A stretch of 58,691 bases of DNA from contig AQRZ01000058.1 of the NCBI GenBank assembly GCA_000402835.1, positions 1 to 58,691 on the forward strand, written 5' to 3'. Shown here piece by piece: positions 42,770 through 51,445 of the stretch; within the stretch, counting starts at the first letter, position 1, and every line of letters starts with the position of its first letter. The DNA is from Synergistetes bacterium JGI 0000079-D21 (GTDB lineage: Bacteria > Synergistota > Synergistia > Synergistales > 79-D21). The position numbers and the translations under genes were made by a program. The notes beneath the pieces are model-generated. The model was given only the letters and a program-made list of their open reading frames with translations, did not search any database and was not told the origin of the DNA.

Positions 42770-43612
42770 TCATCCCCACTGGAGCAGGATTTCCCTAACG
42801 CATTTGGCCGCAAGGGCGGAAGTGACGTTGTTCACGTCCAGGTCCGGGGCCACTTCGACAAGGTCGAAGCCGACGAGGTCGAGCCCCTTCATGGCGTGGA
42901 TCGCCTCCAGCAGTTCCCGTGAAGTGATTCCGCCGGCCTCCGGAGTCCCGGTTCCCGGCGCGGCGGCAGGATCCACGACGTCGATGTCAATGGAAAGGTA
43001 GACCGGACACGGCTTGAGCTCCTCCAGGCAGCGCACCAGTGGTTCAAGGACCTCTCCGAGGTGAATCCGGGTATGGGCCTTCCCCCAAGCCATCTCCTCC
43101 CTGCACCCGGATCGGATCCCGAACTGATAGAGGCGGCCGGGTTCACTCAGGCAGGACTTGGCCACATGGCGCATCACCGACGAATGGCTCAGGGTCCCCC
43201 CCCTCAGGCTTGTCCTCAAATCCGCGTGCGCGTCCAGGTGGACAACCCGCAGCTCGGGCCAGAAGGAAGCGGCGGCACGGATCAAGGGGAGGGAGACGAG
43301 GTGTTCGCCCCCCAGCCCGCCGATCCGTTTTCCCAGGGTCAAAAGGTGCCGCGCCACCCGCTCTGCTGTATCCAGGGCCTGATGGACATCCCCGTAGGGG
43401 AAATGGAGATCCTCCAGATCGAAAAAGGTCACTTCCTCAAGATCCCGATCCTGCGTGGGGCTGTAGGTTTCCAGGTTATACGATTCGGCCCGGATGGACT
43501 CCGGGCCGAATCGGCTTCCCGACTTGCGGGAAACGGTGAAATCCATGGGGATTCCGAGAAGGACCCACTTCGATTCCCGGAGGCTCCTTGAGTTTGCAAT
43601 AAAGCGGGTCAC
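42770..43612 (-). CDS. speB: Agmatinase-family ureohydrolase
   Basis: Binuclear manganese ureohydrolase; 280 residues with metal motifs GGEHL, DAHADLR and SIDIDVVDP, and FDLVEVAPDLD. Agmatinase (agmatine to putrescine) is the default call. Because the gene follows speE, it might instead act on N1-aminopropylagmatine, as the Thermus SpeB homologue does. Its start overlaps the speE stop by 4 bases. Confidence 0.9.
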   Translation of the reverse strand: MTRFIANSRSLRESKWVLLGIPMDFTVSRKSGSRFGPESIRAESYNLETYSPTQDRDLEEVTFFDLEDLHFPYGDVHQALDTAERVARHLLTLGKRIGGLGGEHLVSLPLIRAAASFWPELRVVHLDAHADLRTSLRGGTLSHSSVMRHVAKSCLSEPGRLYQFGIRSGCREEMAWGKAHTRIHLGEVLEPLVRCLEELKPCPVYLSIDIDVVDPAAAPGTGTPEAGGITSRELLEAIHAMKGLDLVGFDLVEVAPDLDVNNVTSALAAKCVREILLQWG

Positions 43613-44472
43613 GCCTGTTCCGGTCCTTCCTGAAGAATTTTTTCCAGGAACGGGGGCAGCGCGAAGCAGGCTTCGTGGATTTTCGAAGAGTAATACCGGG
43701 TTCCCTCGGGCGGTTTGCGGAAGATTTTTCTGGGGTCGTGGACCTTGGAGGCGAACGTGTAGGTCCAGGATCCCGTGGGATAGGTCGGCATGATTCCCCA
43801 GCCGAGCTCGACGAGGGGGAAAACCTTCTTCATCTCCATGAAAGCCGTCCTGAGGATGTCGGGATGCCCCATGGGAGATTCGGTTTGGGAAACTACCATC
43901 CCGTCTTCCTTGAGGGCGCTGTGGACGTCACGGAAGAAGGCCTCCTCGAAAAGCCCCGCTGCAAAGTCCACCGGATCCGTGCTGTCGACGATGATCACGT
44001 CAAACTCGTCGCGGTGATCCTTGATGTAGACCAGGGCATCCATGGGACGGACTTCGACTTTCGGGTGGTCGAGAGCGCAGCTGACCGACGGGAAGAACCG
44101 CCTGGAAGCTTCGATCACCTGTTCGTCGATGTCGACCAGGGTGATTTTTTCCAGGATGTCGTAGCGGACGAGCTCCCGGACGATTCCACCGTCCCCTCCT
44201 CCCACGACCAGGACACGCCGCGGGGAAGGATGGGAGCAAAGGGCGACATGGCTCATCATCTCATGGTACGTGAACTCGTCCTTTTCCGTGATCATGATGG
44301 CTCCGTCAAGAGCCATGAGGTTGCCGTACTGTTCCGTCCTGACGACGAGAAGGTGCTGGTAGGGGGTCTGGACGTTGAGAAGGATCTCGCTGATCCGAAG
44401 TCCCAACCGCATGTCAGGGGTCTGGTACTCGGTGAACCAGAGATCCGTTTCCCGCCGCGCCATCGGCTCCAT
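43609..44472 (-). CDS. speE: Spermidine synthase-type aminopropyltransferase
   Basis: Transfers aminopropyl from decarboxylated SAM to an amine. The 287 residues (from ATG 44472, chosen because it clears the pdaD stop) have LDGAIMITEKDEFTYHEM, the nucleotide motif VVGGGDGGIVREL, catalytic IVDSTDPVDFAAGLF and QTESP. SAM decarboxylase (speD) is not in the window. Position between pdaD and speB allows either putrescine or agmatine as acceptor. Confidence 0.95.
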   Translation of the reverse strand: MEPMARRETDLWFTEYQTPDMRLGLRISEILLNVQTPYQHLLVVRTEQYGNLMALDGAIMITEKDEFTYHEMMSHVALCSHPSPRRVLVVGGGDGGIVRELVRYDILEKITLVDIDEQVIEASRRFFPSVSCALDHPKVEVRPMDALVYIKDHRDEFDVIIVDSTDPVDFAAGLFEEAFFRDVHSALKEDGMVVSQTESPMGHPDILRTAFMEMKKVFPLVELGWGIMPTYPTGSWTYTFASKVHDPRKIFRKPPEGTRYYSSKIHEACFALPPFLEKILQEGPEQA

Positions 44473-44479
44473 GGGATCT

Positions 44480-44959
44480 TTATTCTCCCTTCTTCCGGTA
44501 GAAAAGGGGGCAGCCGGCAAAAACGCTGCCGCACTGCTCCACGACGTGATCGACAGCCTTGACCTTCACTTCCTTGAGCGCAAGCTTTCTCATTTCGAAC
44601 GCTTCCCTCACCATTTCTTCGACTTTGCGGGCAGCTTCGTCGGCTGAGCAGAACCCTGAATATTCCATGATCATGCCGAAGCTGTCGGGATCTTCCGGTA
44701 CTCCCACCCCGATTGCGGCGGCGATCCGCTCGCCCGGAACGTCACTCGAGATTGAGCCATAGGCGATGGGAAGAAGGCTGCCGTAAGGCATCTCCATCTT
44801 CTGGACGAACTGGCACCTGGGGGGAAGGACGCTGGAAACTCGAAGCAGGTTCATATTGCCGACCCCGGCTTCCAGAAGGGCTGCGTCAAATGCGGTCAGT
44901 TTTTTCTCCCCTTCTCCTTTTCCCACGACAAGGGTGTACAGGTCTGGCGTTTCAATCAT
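44480..44959 (-). CDS. pdaD: Pyruvoyl-dependent arginine decarboxylase
   Basis: Decarboxylates arginine to agmatine using a pyruvoyl group made by self-cleavage. From ATG 44959, which follows AAGGAGG, the protein is 159 residues. The Ser-Ser cleavage site is Ser42-Ser43 in VSSVLPP, and the catalytic Glu lies in IMEYSG. An in-frame start 60 bases upstream would lie within the promoter and is rejected. It is the first gene of pdaD-speE-speB. Confidence 0.95.
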   Translation of the reverse strand: MIETPDLYTLVVGKGEGEKKLTAFDAALLEAGVGNMNLLRVSSVLPPRCQFVQKMEMPYGSLLPIAYGSISSDVPGERIAAAIGVGVPEDPDSFGMIMEYSGFCSADEAARKVEEMVREAFEMRKLALKEVKVKAVDHVVEQCGSVFAGCPLFYRKKGE

Positions 44960-44986
44960 CTCAATAGGCCTCCTTGGTTGCGGATG

Positions 44987-45004
44987 GTCCCGAGGGTTCG
45001 GGAC
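44987..45004 (-). other. Hairpin in the pdaD leader
   Basis: Minus-strand GTCCCGA and TCGGGAC pair perfectly (7 bp) around an ACCC loop, between the predicted start of transcription and the ribosome-binding site. There is no U-run. It may affect translation or RNA stability. Confidence 0.6.
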
Positions 45005-45017
45005 AAGGGCGAAATCC

Positions 45018-45045
45018 ATTATATCGGACCCCCCTCCCCTGTCAA
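45018..45045 (-). promoter_or_regulatory. Consensus sigma-70 promoter for pdaD-speE-speB
   Basis: Minus-strand TTGACA (complement of 45040-45045), a 16-base spacer and TATAAT (complement of 45018-45023). Both hexamers match the consensus exactly, the strongest promoter seen in the window. The leader to the pdaD ATG is about 50 bases. The rest of the 163-base gap after ispG is A/T-rich with no clear terminator. Confidence 0.88.
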
Positions 45046-45122
45046 TTGAAAGGCGGAAAAAAAGAAAGCAGGAGTGCGAAAAAATAGGATTTGTTTAGGG
45101 GAAAAGAGGAAGAAATGCCGAT

Positions 45123-46178
45123 TCAGTTTTGCTTAGGGCAGATTTTTTCCAGAGTCGCTCGGAGAGTTTCCTCCAGGGTTTCAGTTCCCGCGACCGCAAT
45201 CGGCTTGCCATGCGAAAAAAGGATGAATCCGTCTGGGGCCCCGGAAATGCCCAAGTCGGCGGTGGCCGCCTCTCTCGGCCCGTTCACCTCGCAGCCCATT
45301 ACGGCGACGCTGAATCCGTCAGGAAGGCCGGCGAGGGCGGGAAGGATCCTCCGGACAAGGGCCTGGACGTCGATCCGCTTTCGTCCGCAGGTGGGGCAGG
45401 AAATCAGGTCGAATCCTTTCCGCCGGATGCCGAGGGCATTCAGGATCGAATATCCCGTTTCGACTTCCTCTCGGGAGGGGGCCGTCAGGCTTACGCGGAT
45501 CGTGTCTCCAATTCCCTGGTTCAGGAGGATCCCGATGCCGGCCGCGTTCTTGACGATACCGCCGAGCCCCGGCCCAGCCTCGGTGATCCCGATGTGCAGG
45601 GGATAAGGATAGCGCTCGGCTAGGAGGGCGTTTGCCCTCACCGTTTCCGGGATCGAGGTCGATTTTGCCGAAAGGATCACGTCTTCGAACCCGTGGTCCA
45701 GGAGGTACCGTAGCTGCACTTCCACGGCAAGGACCAGGGCCAGCGAACGGTCGCCGCCTGCCTTCTCCAGCAGCGTACCGGAGAGGGAACCGCCATTGGC
45801 CCCGATTCGGATCACGGCCTTCCTCTCTCGGGCGAGATGAACGATTTCAGCCAGGCGTTTGGGGCTTCCCATGTTTCCGGGGTTGATCCGGATGGCAGGT
45901 ACCCCGGCCTTCAGGCTCATGACAGCCAGGTCGGGATTGAAATGGATGTCTGCCATGAGCGGGATTTCCGCATTCGAAACAAGCGTTTCGAGCGATTTGG
46001 CGTCGGAGGGGTCGGAAAATGCCACCCGAACCATTTCGCATCCCGCCGAAGCAAGCGCAAGAAGCTCCTCCCGGCACGCCTGAAGGTTTTCCAGGGGGGA
46101 TTTGAGCATGCTTTCCACGCGCACGGGATTGTGGCCACCGATTCCAAGGCTCCCTACGAAAACGCTTCGAACCGACAC
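45123..46178 (-). CDS. ispG: 4-hydroxy-3-methylbut-2-en-1-yl diphosphate synthase
   Basis: Iron-sulfur enzyme of the MEP pathway. The 351-residue protein has a TIM-barrel part (VRVESMLKSP, ADIHFNPDLA, RINPGN) and the cluster-binding part with CPTCGR and GCEVNGPREA supplying three Cys and the Glu ligand. The usual GPGEA reads GPREA here. Starts at GTG after GGGGAGGC. It ends the murA-to-ispG run of envelope and isoprenoid genes. Confidence 0.95.
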   Translation of the reverse strand: MSVRSVFVGSLGIGGHNPVRVESMLKSPLENLQACREELLALASAGCEMVRVAFSDPSDAKSLETLVSNAEIPLMADIHFNPDLAVMSLKAGVPAIRINPGNMGSPKRLAEIVHLARERKAVIRIGANGGSLSGTLLEKAGGDRSLALVLAVEVQLRYLLDHGFEDVILSAKSTSIPETVRANALLAERYPYPLHIGITEAGPGLGGIVKNAAGIGILLNQGIGDTIRVSLTAPSREEVETGYSILNALGIRRKGFDLISCPTCGRKRIDVQALVRRILPALAGLPDGFSVAVMGCEVNGPREAATADLGISGAPDGFILFSHGKPIAVAGTETLEETLRATLEKICPKQN

Positions 46179-46209
46179 GGTCTTGCCTCCCCTCCCCTTC
46201 TTCCCGGCC

Positions 46210-47247
46210 TTAGGGGTGAGTCAGGCGGAGGATATCCTTCCAGGTGACATACACGATCAGGGCAAGAAGCAGGGCAAAGCCCGCCAGGTGGATGAGATTC
46301 TCCCACTTGGGCGGAAGGCGGCGCCCCGTCAGTATCTCCCCGATGAGAAAAGAGAGCCTTCCGCCATCGAGTGCCGGGAAAGGGAAAAGATTGAGGATCC
46401 CGAGGTTCAGGTTGATCACCGCCAGGAAAGAAAGAAAAGACCACCATCCTTGCCTCGCGGCATCTCCCGCCATGGAAGCGATCCCGACCGGTCCTGCAAA
46501 TTCCACGTTCTGTCTCCCGAATGCCCAGCTCCAGAGTCCTCGCAAGATTGACAGGGTCATTTCCCATGCCGTTCCGACGGACCTGAAGAGCGATTCGTGC
46601 AACGGGTAGCGAACCTGCCTCGGCCGGATGCCAAGCAGCGGGGCGCCCGACTGCCTGTCTTTTTCAGCCTGGATGGTGAACCTCAGGATCCTTCCTTCTC
46701 TTTCGACTTCCAGGGCAAGAGGGCCTTTCGGGGCTTCCTGCCGAATGGTTGAAGACATCGAATCCCAGCTTGTCACGGGTTTTCCGTTGATCGAAACGAT
46801 CCGGTCTCCGGAAACCAAGCCAATTCGTTCCGCGGGGAATCCGCTGATGGTTGATCCCACCGTAGCGGTCCTGATATCGAGGACCCCGTGGAATGTCAAC
46901 AGGACTGTCGTCAGAACGATGGCCAGGAGGACGTTGAAAAACGGTCCCCCGGCCAGGATGGCAAACCGCTGGAATGGGGTTTTGCCCGGGTAGGTCCTCT
47001 CGGGCGGGGCGCTCTCTCCCTCCTGTTCCTCTTCCATCCCTGCCAGCCTCACAAATCCGCCGACGGGAAAAACCCGGACCGAATACAGGGTTTCGCCGTG
47101 GCGTTTCTGGAAAAGGGAGGGGCCCATCCCAAACGCAAACTCGTAGACCTTCACCCCGTACTTGATGGAAAAAAGGAAATGCCCCAGCTCATGGATGACG
47201 ACGCTGATGCAGATCACCAGCAGAAAGGAAAAAAGGCTAACGATCAA
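46210..47247 (-). CDS. rseP: Site-2 protease family zinc metalloprotease (RseP/MmpA type)
   Basis: Membrane protease that cuts transmembrane regulators. The 345 residues have HELGH (19-23) in the first membrane helix, a single PDZ domain (about 115-195) and the second zinc motif NLFPFPALDGG in a C-terminal helix. It lies between dxr (4-base overlap) and ispG, a very common arrangement. The substrate is unknown. Confidence 0.94.
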   Translation of the reverse strand: MIVSLFSFLLVICISVVIHELGHFLFSIKYGVKVYEFAFGMGPSLFQKRHGETLYSVRVFPVGGFVRLAGMEEEQEGESAPPERTYPGKTPFQRFAILAGGPFFNVLLAIVLTTVLLTFHGVLDIRTATVGSTISGFPAERIGLVSGDRIVSINGKPVTSWDSMSSTIRQEAPKGPLALEVEREGRILRFTIQAEKDRQSGAPLLGIRPRQVRYPLHESLFRSVGTAWEMTLSILRGLWSWAFGRQNVEFAGPVGIASMAGDAARQGWWSFLSFLAVINLNLGILNLFPFPALDGGRLSFLIGEILTGRRLPPKWENLIHLAGFALLLALIVYVTWKDILRLTHP

Positions 47248-48449
47248 GGGGCCAACCTCCTCAATGAATCAAGGTGGCCAAGAATTTCGGCGGCTTTCCT
47301 CCTGGCCCATTCCATTATAGCGATTGCCTCTTCGGGAGATTGGGGAGACTGAGCATCGAAATCCTCAAGAACGGCCTCGATCAGCCTCGGGATCCCCAAA
47401 AACGGGATCTTTCCCTGCAGGAATGCGGAAACTGCGGTTTCATCGGCTCCGACCAGGATGGCCGGGGCGGCTCCTCCACTCCGCGCAGCCTGGATTGCCA
47501 GGGCCAGGCAAGGGAACCGTCCCAGGTCGGGTTCTTCAAAGGATAGAGACAGGCTTTCGAGAGGGGAAAGCCTTGCGGTCTCCTCGTCGATTTCGACCCG
47601 GTCCGGAAAGGCGAGGCAGACCGCTGCCGGGATCCTCATATCGGGGTTCGACAGGAGCCACTTCATGGATCCGTCGCAAAAACGCACCATGCCGTGGACG
47701 ACGGACTGCGGATGCACCATTGCCCGAACTTTTCCCGATGGCAGCCCGAAAAGATGCATGGCCTCCAGGATCTCAAGCCCCTTGTTCATCAAGGTGGCAC
47801 TATCGATGGTGATCTTCGCTCCCATTTTCCAGACGGGATGGCGGAGGGCCATTGCTGGTGTCACCTTCTCAAGCGAAGGGATGTCCAGGTCGCGGAAGGG
47901 GCCCCCGGATGCCGTCAAAACGATTTCCGTGACCGTGTTTTCCCGTTCTCCAGCCAGGCACTGCCAGACGGCGTTGTGCTCGCTGTCCAAGGGCCTCAGC
48001 TGTTCTCTTTCCCGAACCAGGGGCATCACCCAGGGGCCCGCGATCACGAGGCTCTCCTTGTTGGCAAGGGATACTGTCTTCCCGCTTTTCAATGAAGCCA
48101 TGAGCGCGGAAATGGCAGCGGTCCCAGAGGAAGCGAAGACGGCATGTCCTGTTTCCGGCATAAGGACGAGGTCCTCCAGGGCTTTCGGCCCGGAAAGGAC
48201 CTTCGTTGCTGGCGGCACGTGAGAGGTCAGTGCCCGGGCTGCCGCGGGATCCGACATGGCCAGGAAAGGAGGCTTGAACTCTGCTGCAAGGGCGGCCATC
48301 CTTGAAACATTGGAGGATGCAGCCAGGGCGATCACCGGGAAGCAGCCCGGGTGGGCCCTGCAGACGTCAAGTACGGCCGTTCCTACACTTCCTGTCGCAC
48401 CGATCACCGCGATCCCTCGCGGAAGCCCCCCGTTCGACGTCAATGCCAA
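47244..48449 (-). CDS. dxr: 1-deoxy-D-xylulose 5-phosphate reductoisomerase
   Basis: Second MEP-pathway enzyme, NADPH-dependent. The 401-residue protein has the nucleotide-binding GATGSVGTAVLD, LANKESLVIAG, the substrate loop LTASGGPFRD and KITIDSATLMNKGLE with metal ligands. Overlaps cdsA by 10 bases. Confidence 0.97.
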   Translation of the reverse strand: MALTSNGGLPRGIAVIGATGSVGTAVLDVCRAHPGCFPVIALAASSNVSRMAALAAEFKPPFLAMSDPAAARALTSHVPPATKVLSGPKALEDLVLMPETGHAVFASSGTAAISALMASLKSGKTVSLANKESLVIAGPWVMPLVREREQLRPLDSEHNAVWQCLAGERENTVTEIVLTASGGPFRDLDIPSLEKVTPAMALRHPVWKMGAKITIDSATLMNKGLEILEAMHLFGLPSGKVRAMVHPQSVVHGMVRFCDGSMKWLLSNPDMRIPAAVCLAFPDRVEIDEETARLSPLESLSLSFEEPDLGRFPCLALAIQAARSGGAAPAILVGADETAVSAFLQGKIPFLGIPRLIEAVLEDFDAQSPQSPEEAIAIMEWARRKAAEILGHLDSLRRLAP

Positions 48450-49267
48450 ATCACCTCGAAGATCAGAAAGGCAAGGGTGGCATTGACAAGGATGCTGTCA
48501 AAACGGTCGAGCATTCCCCCGTGCCCCGGGATCAGCTTCCCGGCGTCCTTGACCCCGGCTTCCCGTTTCAGGAGCGATTCCCCGAGGTCACCGATCTGCC
48601 CCGCGAGCCCACAGAGGAGTCCCAAAAGGAGGAGCGGGAAAGGGGGAAACTGCCAGGCGAATGCGAGCAGCCCGGCACAGAAAAGGCTCCCGGCGACACC
48701 CGCCGCAAACCCCTCCCAGGTCTTTTTCGGACTGACGTTTTCACAGAGGTATGTCCTGCCCCAGCGAACGCCCACGAGGTAAGCCGTCACGTCGCAGCTC
48801 CAGGTGCAGGCGAAAAGGGTGATCAAGAGCATGGTCCCCCAGGGCTCCGACCTCAAGAGGACGAGAAACGTCCACGGGAGTGCGATGAAGATCAGGCCGA
48901 CAAGCGTCCCGCCCATGTTCGGAATGGCGTGGCTGATCTGAATAACCTGGCGGCGTACGATTTCGATGCAAAGGACGAGAAAGGGGATGAGGGCGGTGAT
49001 GGCCAGAATGGCTGCAGAACTGAAGTTCATCGTTGCCGCCGTGATGAGCAGGAAAGCAGAAATGAAGCCGAGTCCACGGGTAACCTTGACCTTCACGGAG
49101 AGCAGATTGTAGAACTCCCAAAGGGAAATCATCGCGATCAGGGTCACGATGAAAGACCAGTAGATCCCCCCCAGGAGGATTCCCCCCAAAATGGCCAGGA
49201 CCACAAAGGCCCCGCTCAATGCCCGTACGATGATCTCACTGCCGAATGTCCGGCTTGATGGATCCAT
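48440..49267 (-). CDS. cdsA: Phosphatidate cytidylyltransferase
   Basis: Makes CDP-diacylglycerol for phospholipid synthesis. The 275-residue polytopic membrane protein carries the CDP-transferase signature near its C-terminus: SCDVTAYLVGVRWGRT, SPKKTWEGFAAG and the terminal LIPGHGGMLDRFDSI. Overlaps uppS by 32 bases; a start slightly inside the predicted one cannot be excluded. Confidence 0.94.
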   Translation of the reverse strand: MDPSSRTFGSEIIVRALSGAFVVLAILGGILLGGIYWSFIVTLIAMISLWEFYNLLSVKVKVTRGLGFISAFLLITAATMNFSSAAILAITALIPFLVLCIEIVRRQVIQISHAIPNMGGTLVGLIFIALPWTFLVLLRSEPWGTMLLITLFACTWSCDVTAYLVGVRWGRTYLCENVSPKKTWEGFAAGVAGSLFCAGLLAFAWQFPPFPLLLLGLLCGLAGQIGDLGESLLKREAGVKDAGKLIPGHGGMLDRFDSILVNATLAFLIFEVIWH

Positions 49268-49976
49268 AACGCCTCTCCCTCCCAGAGTAATCTTCCAGGG
49301 CCTGTGCGAGATCCTCGGGACCGAAATCGGGCCAGAGCTTTTCGGTAAAGAAAAACTCGCTGTAAGCGCTCTGCCATAACCAGAAATTGCTCAGCCGCAT
49401 TTCCCCGCTTGTTCGAATGATCAGGTCCGGATCCGGGATATCCGGAAGATAAAGGTACTTCCTTAAGGTGCTTTCGTCCAGAGGGAGGGGTTCACCCGCT
49501 TCCGCCGCCCTGTTGACGGCGTCAAGGATCTCCTGTCTTCCGCCGTAATTCAGGCAGATTACCAGCTGAAGGCCTTTCTGGGACGCGGTCCTTTCCTCGG
49601 CTTCCCGGGCGATCGCCTGTACATCGGGGGGAAGCCCCTCGATTTTCCCTGCGAACCGGATTCTGGCCCCTTCCGCTAGAAGAGCCCCGATCTTGGTTCG
49701 GATATAAAGCCGGAAAAGACCCATCAGGCCTGATACTTCGCTTTCAGGCCTTTTCCAGTTTTCGCTGGAAAAGGCATAAAGAGAAAGCGTTCGGATCCCC
49801 AGGTCATTTGCTGCCCTGACGATCCGTTCCACGGCCCGGACTCCTGCGTGGTGCCCAACGAGTCGGGGCAAGCCCCTCCTCTTCGCCCAACGGCCGTTCC
49901 CGTCCATGATGATTGCGACGTGGGAGGGGGTTCGACTCACTTGAGCTTCAAAGGGATCCGTCGACGATTCCAGCAT
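49236..49976 (-). CDS. uppS: Undecaprenyl diphosphate synthase (cis-prenyltransferase)
   Basis: Extends farnesyl diphosphate to the C55 lipid carrier. The 246 residues contain IIMDGNGRWAKRRG (catalytic Asp), SLYAFSSENWKRP and DLIIRTSGEMRLSNFWLWQSAYSEF. Order uppS-cdsA-dxr-rseP-ispG is widespread. Overlaps the udg gene by 29 bases. Confidence 0.97.
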   Translation of the reverse strand: MLESSTDPFEAQVSRTPSHVAIIMDGNGRWAKRRGLPRLVGHHAGVRAVERIVRAANDLGIRTLSLYAFSSENWKRPESEVSGLMGLFRLYIRTKIGALLAEGARIRFAGKIEGLPPDVQAIAREAEERTASQKGLQLVICLNYGGRQEILDAVNRAAEAGEPLPLDESTLRKYLYLPDIPDPDLIIRTSGEMRLSNFWLWQSAYSEFFFTEKLWPDFGPEDLAQALEDYSGRERRYGSIKPDIRQ

Positions 49977-50607
49977 CGTACCTGACCTCGTCCCAGCGTC
50001 TCTTGACCTCCCGGATGTCCTTCCAGGTCAGGTCCTTGGGGCTTCCTACGGCCCTGGACTGGTTCCGGAGGAGATAGCTCGGGTGATACATGGGAAAGAC
50101 CTCAATCCCTTTCCAGTTGAACCATTTCCCCCTCAATTCCCCGATCGGTGCAGTTGTCTTCAGGATCCATCGTGCGGGGGTGCTGCCCAGCAAAACGAGA
50201 AGCCTCGGTGAAACAAGGGCGATCTGCGTCTGTAAATAGGTATCGCAAGCCATCATTTCTTCCAGGGTGGGAACACGGTTGCCGGGCGGCCTGCACTTTA
50301 CGACGTTGCCGATGAAGACCTCCCGTCGGTCGATCCCGGCAGCCGAAAGGATGGTCGTCAAAAGCTGCCCGGCTTTCCCCACAAAGGGCAGGCCCTGTTC
50401 GTCTTCGTCCGCTCCTGGTCCTTCCCCGATAAACATCAGCGAGGTTCCCATGGGCCCCTCCCCGAAGACGGTCCGGTTCCGCGTTTCTGCCAGGGGGCAG
50501 AGCCTGCAGCTTGACACTTCCTCCTGCAGCCGGGACCACAACAGCTCCCGGCGAGAGGCGATTTCCTCCGAAGTGGGACAAAAGATCGAACTATTTCCCG
50601 CCTGCAT
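49948..50607 (-). CDS. Family 4 uracil-DNA glycosylase (iron-sulfur type)
   Basis: Removes uracil from DNA. The 219-residue protein has the cluster cysteines in CRLCPLA, the downstream KCRPPGNR and CDTYL, the active-site FIGEGPGADEDEQGLPFVGKAG and the C-terminal YHPSYLLR motif. ATG 50607 follows AGAGGTGG at 6 bases and is preferred to an in-frame start 27 bases earlier. The N-terminal region resembles DNA-polymerase-related UDGs. Confidence 0.94.
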   Translation of the reverse strand: MQAGNSSIFCPTSEEIASRRELLWSRLQEEVSSCRLCPLAETRNRTVFGEGPMGTSLMFIGEGPGADEDEQGLPFVGKAGQLLTTILSAAGIDRREVFIGNVVKCRPPGNRVPTLEEMMACDTYLQTQIALVSPRLLVLLGSTPARWILKTTAPIGELRGKWFNWKGIEVFPMYHPSYLLRNQSRAVGSPKDLTWKDIREVKRRWDEVRYDAGIVDGSL

Positions 50608-51445
50608 GCAAATCCACCTCTGCGACGATGACATCGACCCCTCGGACGTCCAGTCCCATGAAATAGCTCACGCTGGAGGAGATTCTGGCCTTCACGGTCC
50701 TTGCAATCTCAACCAGGTTCCTCTCTCCCAGGGTCACGCCTATTTTCAGTTGGATTGCCACCCCCTCGGATCCCGGCTTGATCCTGACTTCCTGCACGCT
50801 TGTGACTTGAGGTGTCCGCAAGGTGACATGGCGTACCAAATCCTCGATCGCCTGCGGTTCTATCCGCAAGGCTCCGATGAAGCTGAAAGGGGGCCTGACG
50901 ATCGTTTTTTCCCCTTCGTACTTGTCCTTCCCCTTCCAGAAAACCCGTAGCTTCCCGACGAGCTTGCCGGCAAAGTTCTTTCGAACCTGGACCTGGGAAA
51001 CGGGAATCACGTGCTGTCCCTTGACCTTCCTCTCCAGTCTCGCCCTTCGGATTTCTTCCGGGGTGGCCACGTCTTCAATCCGTATTACGCTTTCGGGCTT
51101 GGGCAGCCCAAGCCTTCCGGCAATCTGTTCCGCCATTCCCTCGGAAGTGGCGATGATCATTACGGTACACGGCTGTGCCTGCTGGAAAAACTGCCGGACT
51201 TCCTGCCGGTGCTCGGGGAACTCCATCATGGCTCGTCGGATGGCACGAACCTGGTTTCTTTCCGTTTTCGCGCTGCGTCCGCAAACGATTTGGCCTTTCC
51301 GGATCACCAGCCCGTCATCCAGGATGAAATCGATATCGAGGTTCCTGGCCAGGACCTGCGCACGCTGGCTTTTTCCCGTTCCAGCCCTTCCGACAAAGGA
51401 CAGCACTCTCACACCGGGTAGAAGCGGGGCATCATCGTCCGGCAA
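50591..51445 (-). CDS. P-loop domain fused to Asp23/Gls24-like domain
   Basis: 284 residues in two parts. Residues about 11-165 hold a Walker A motif GRAGTGKS (19-26) and a nucleotide-kinase-like region whose family I do not recognise, with ERKVKGQHVIPVSQVQV near its end. Residues about 186-280 resemble the Asp23/Gls24 domain (GALRIEPQAIEDLVRHV, GVAIQLKIGVTLGERNLVEIARTVKARI, GLDVRGVDVIV), usually a small stand-alone protein tied to envelope stress. Function unknown. It lies between hisC (14-base overlap) and udg. Confidence 0.75.
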   Translation of the reverse strand: MPDDDAPLLPGVRVLSFVGRAGTGKSQRAQVLARNLDIDFILDDGLVIRKGQIVCGRSAKTERNQVRAIRRAMMEFPEHRQEVRQFFQQAQPCTVMIIATSEGMAEQIAGRLGLPKPESVIRIEDVATPEEIRRARLERKVKGQHVIPVSQVQVRKNFAGKLVGKLRVFWKGKDKYEGEKTIVRPPFSFIGALRIEPQAIEDLVRHVTLRTPQVTSVQEVRIKPGSEGVAIQLKIGVTLGERNLVEIARTVKARISSSVSYFMGLDVRGVDVIVAEVDLHAGGK

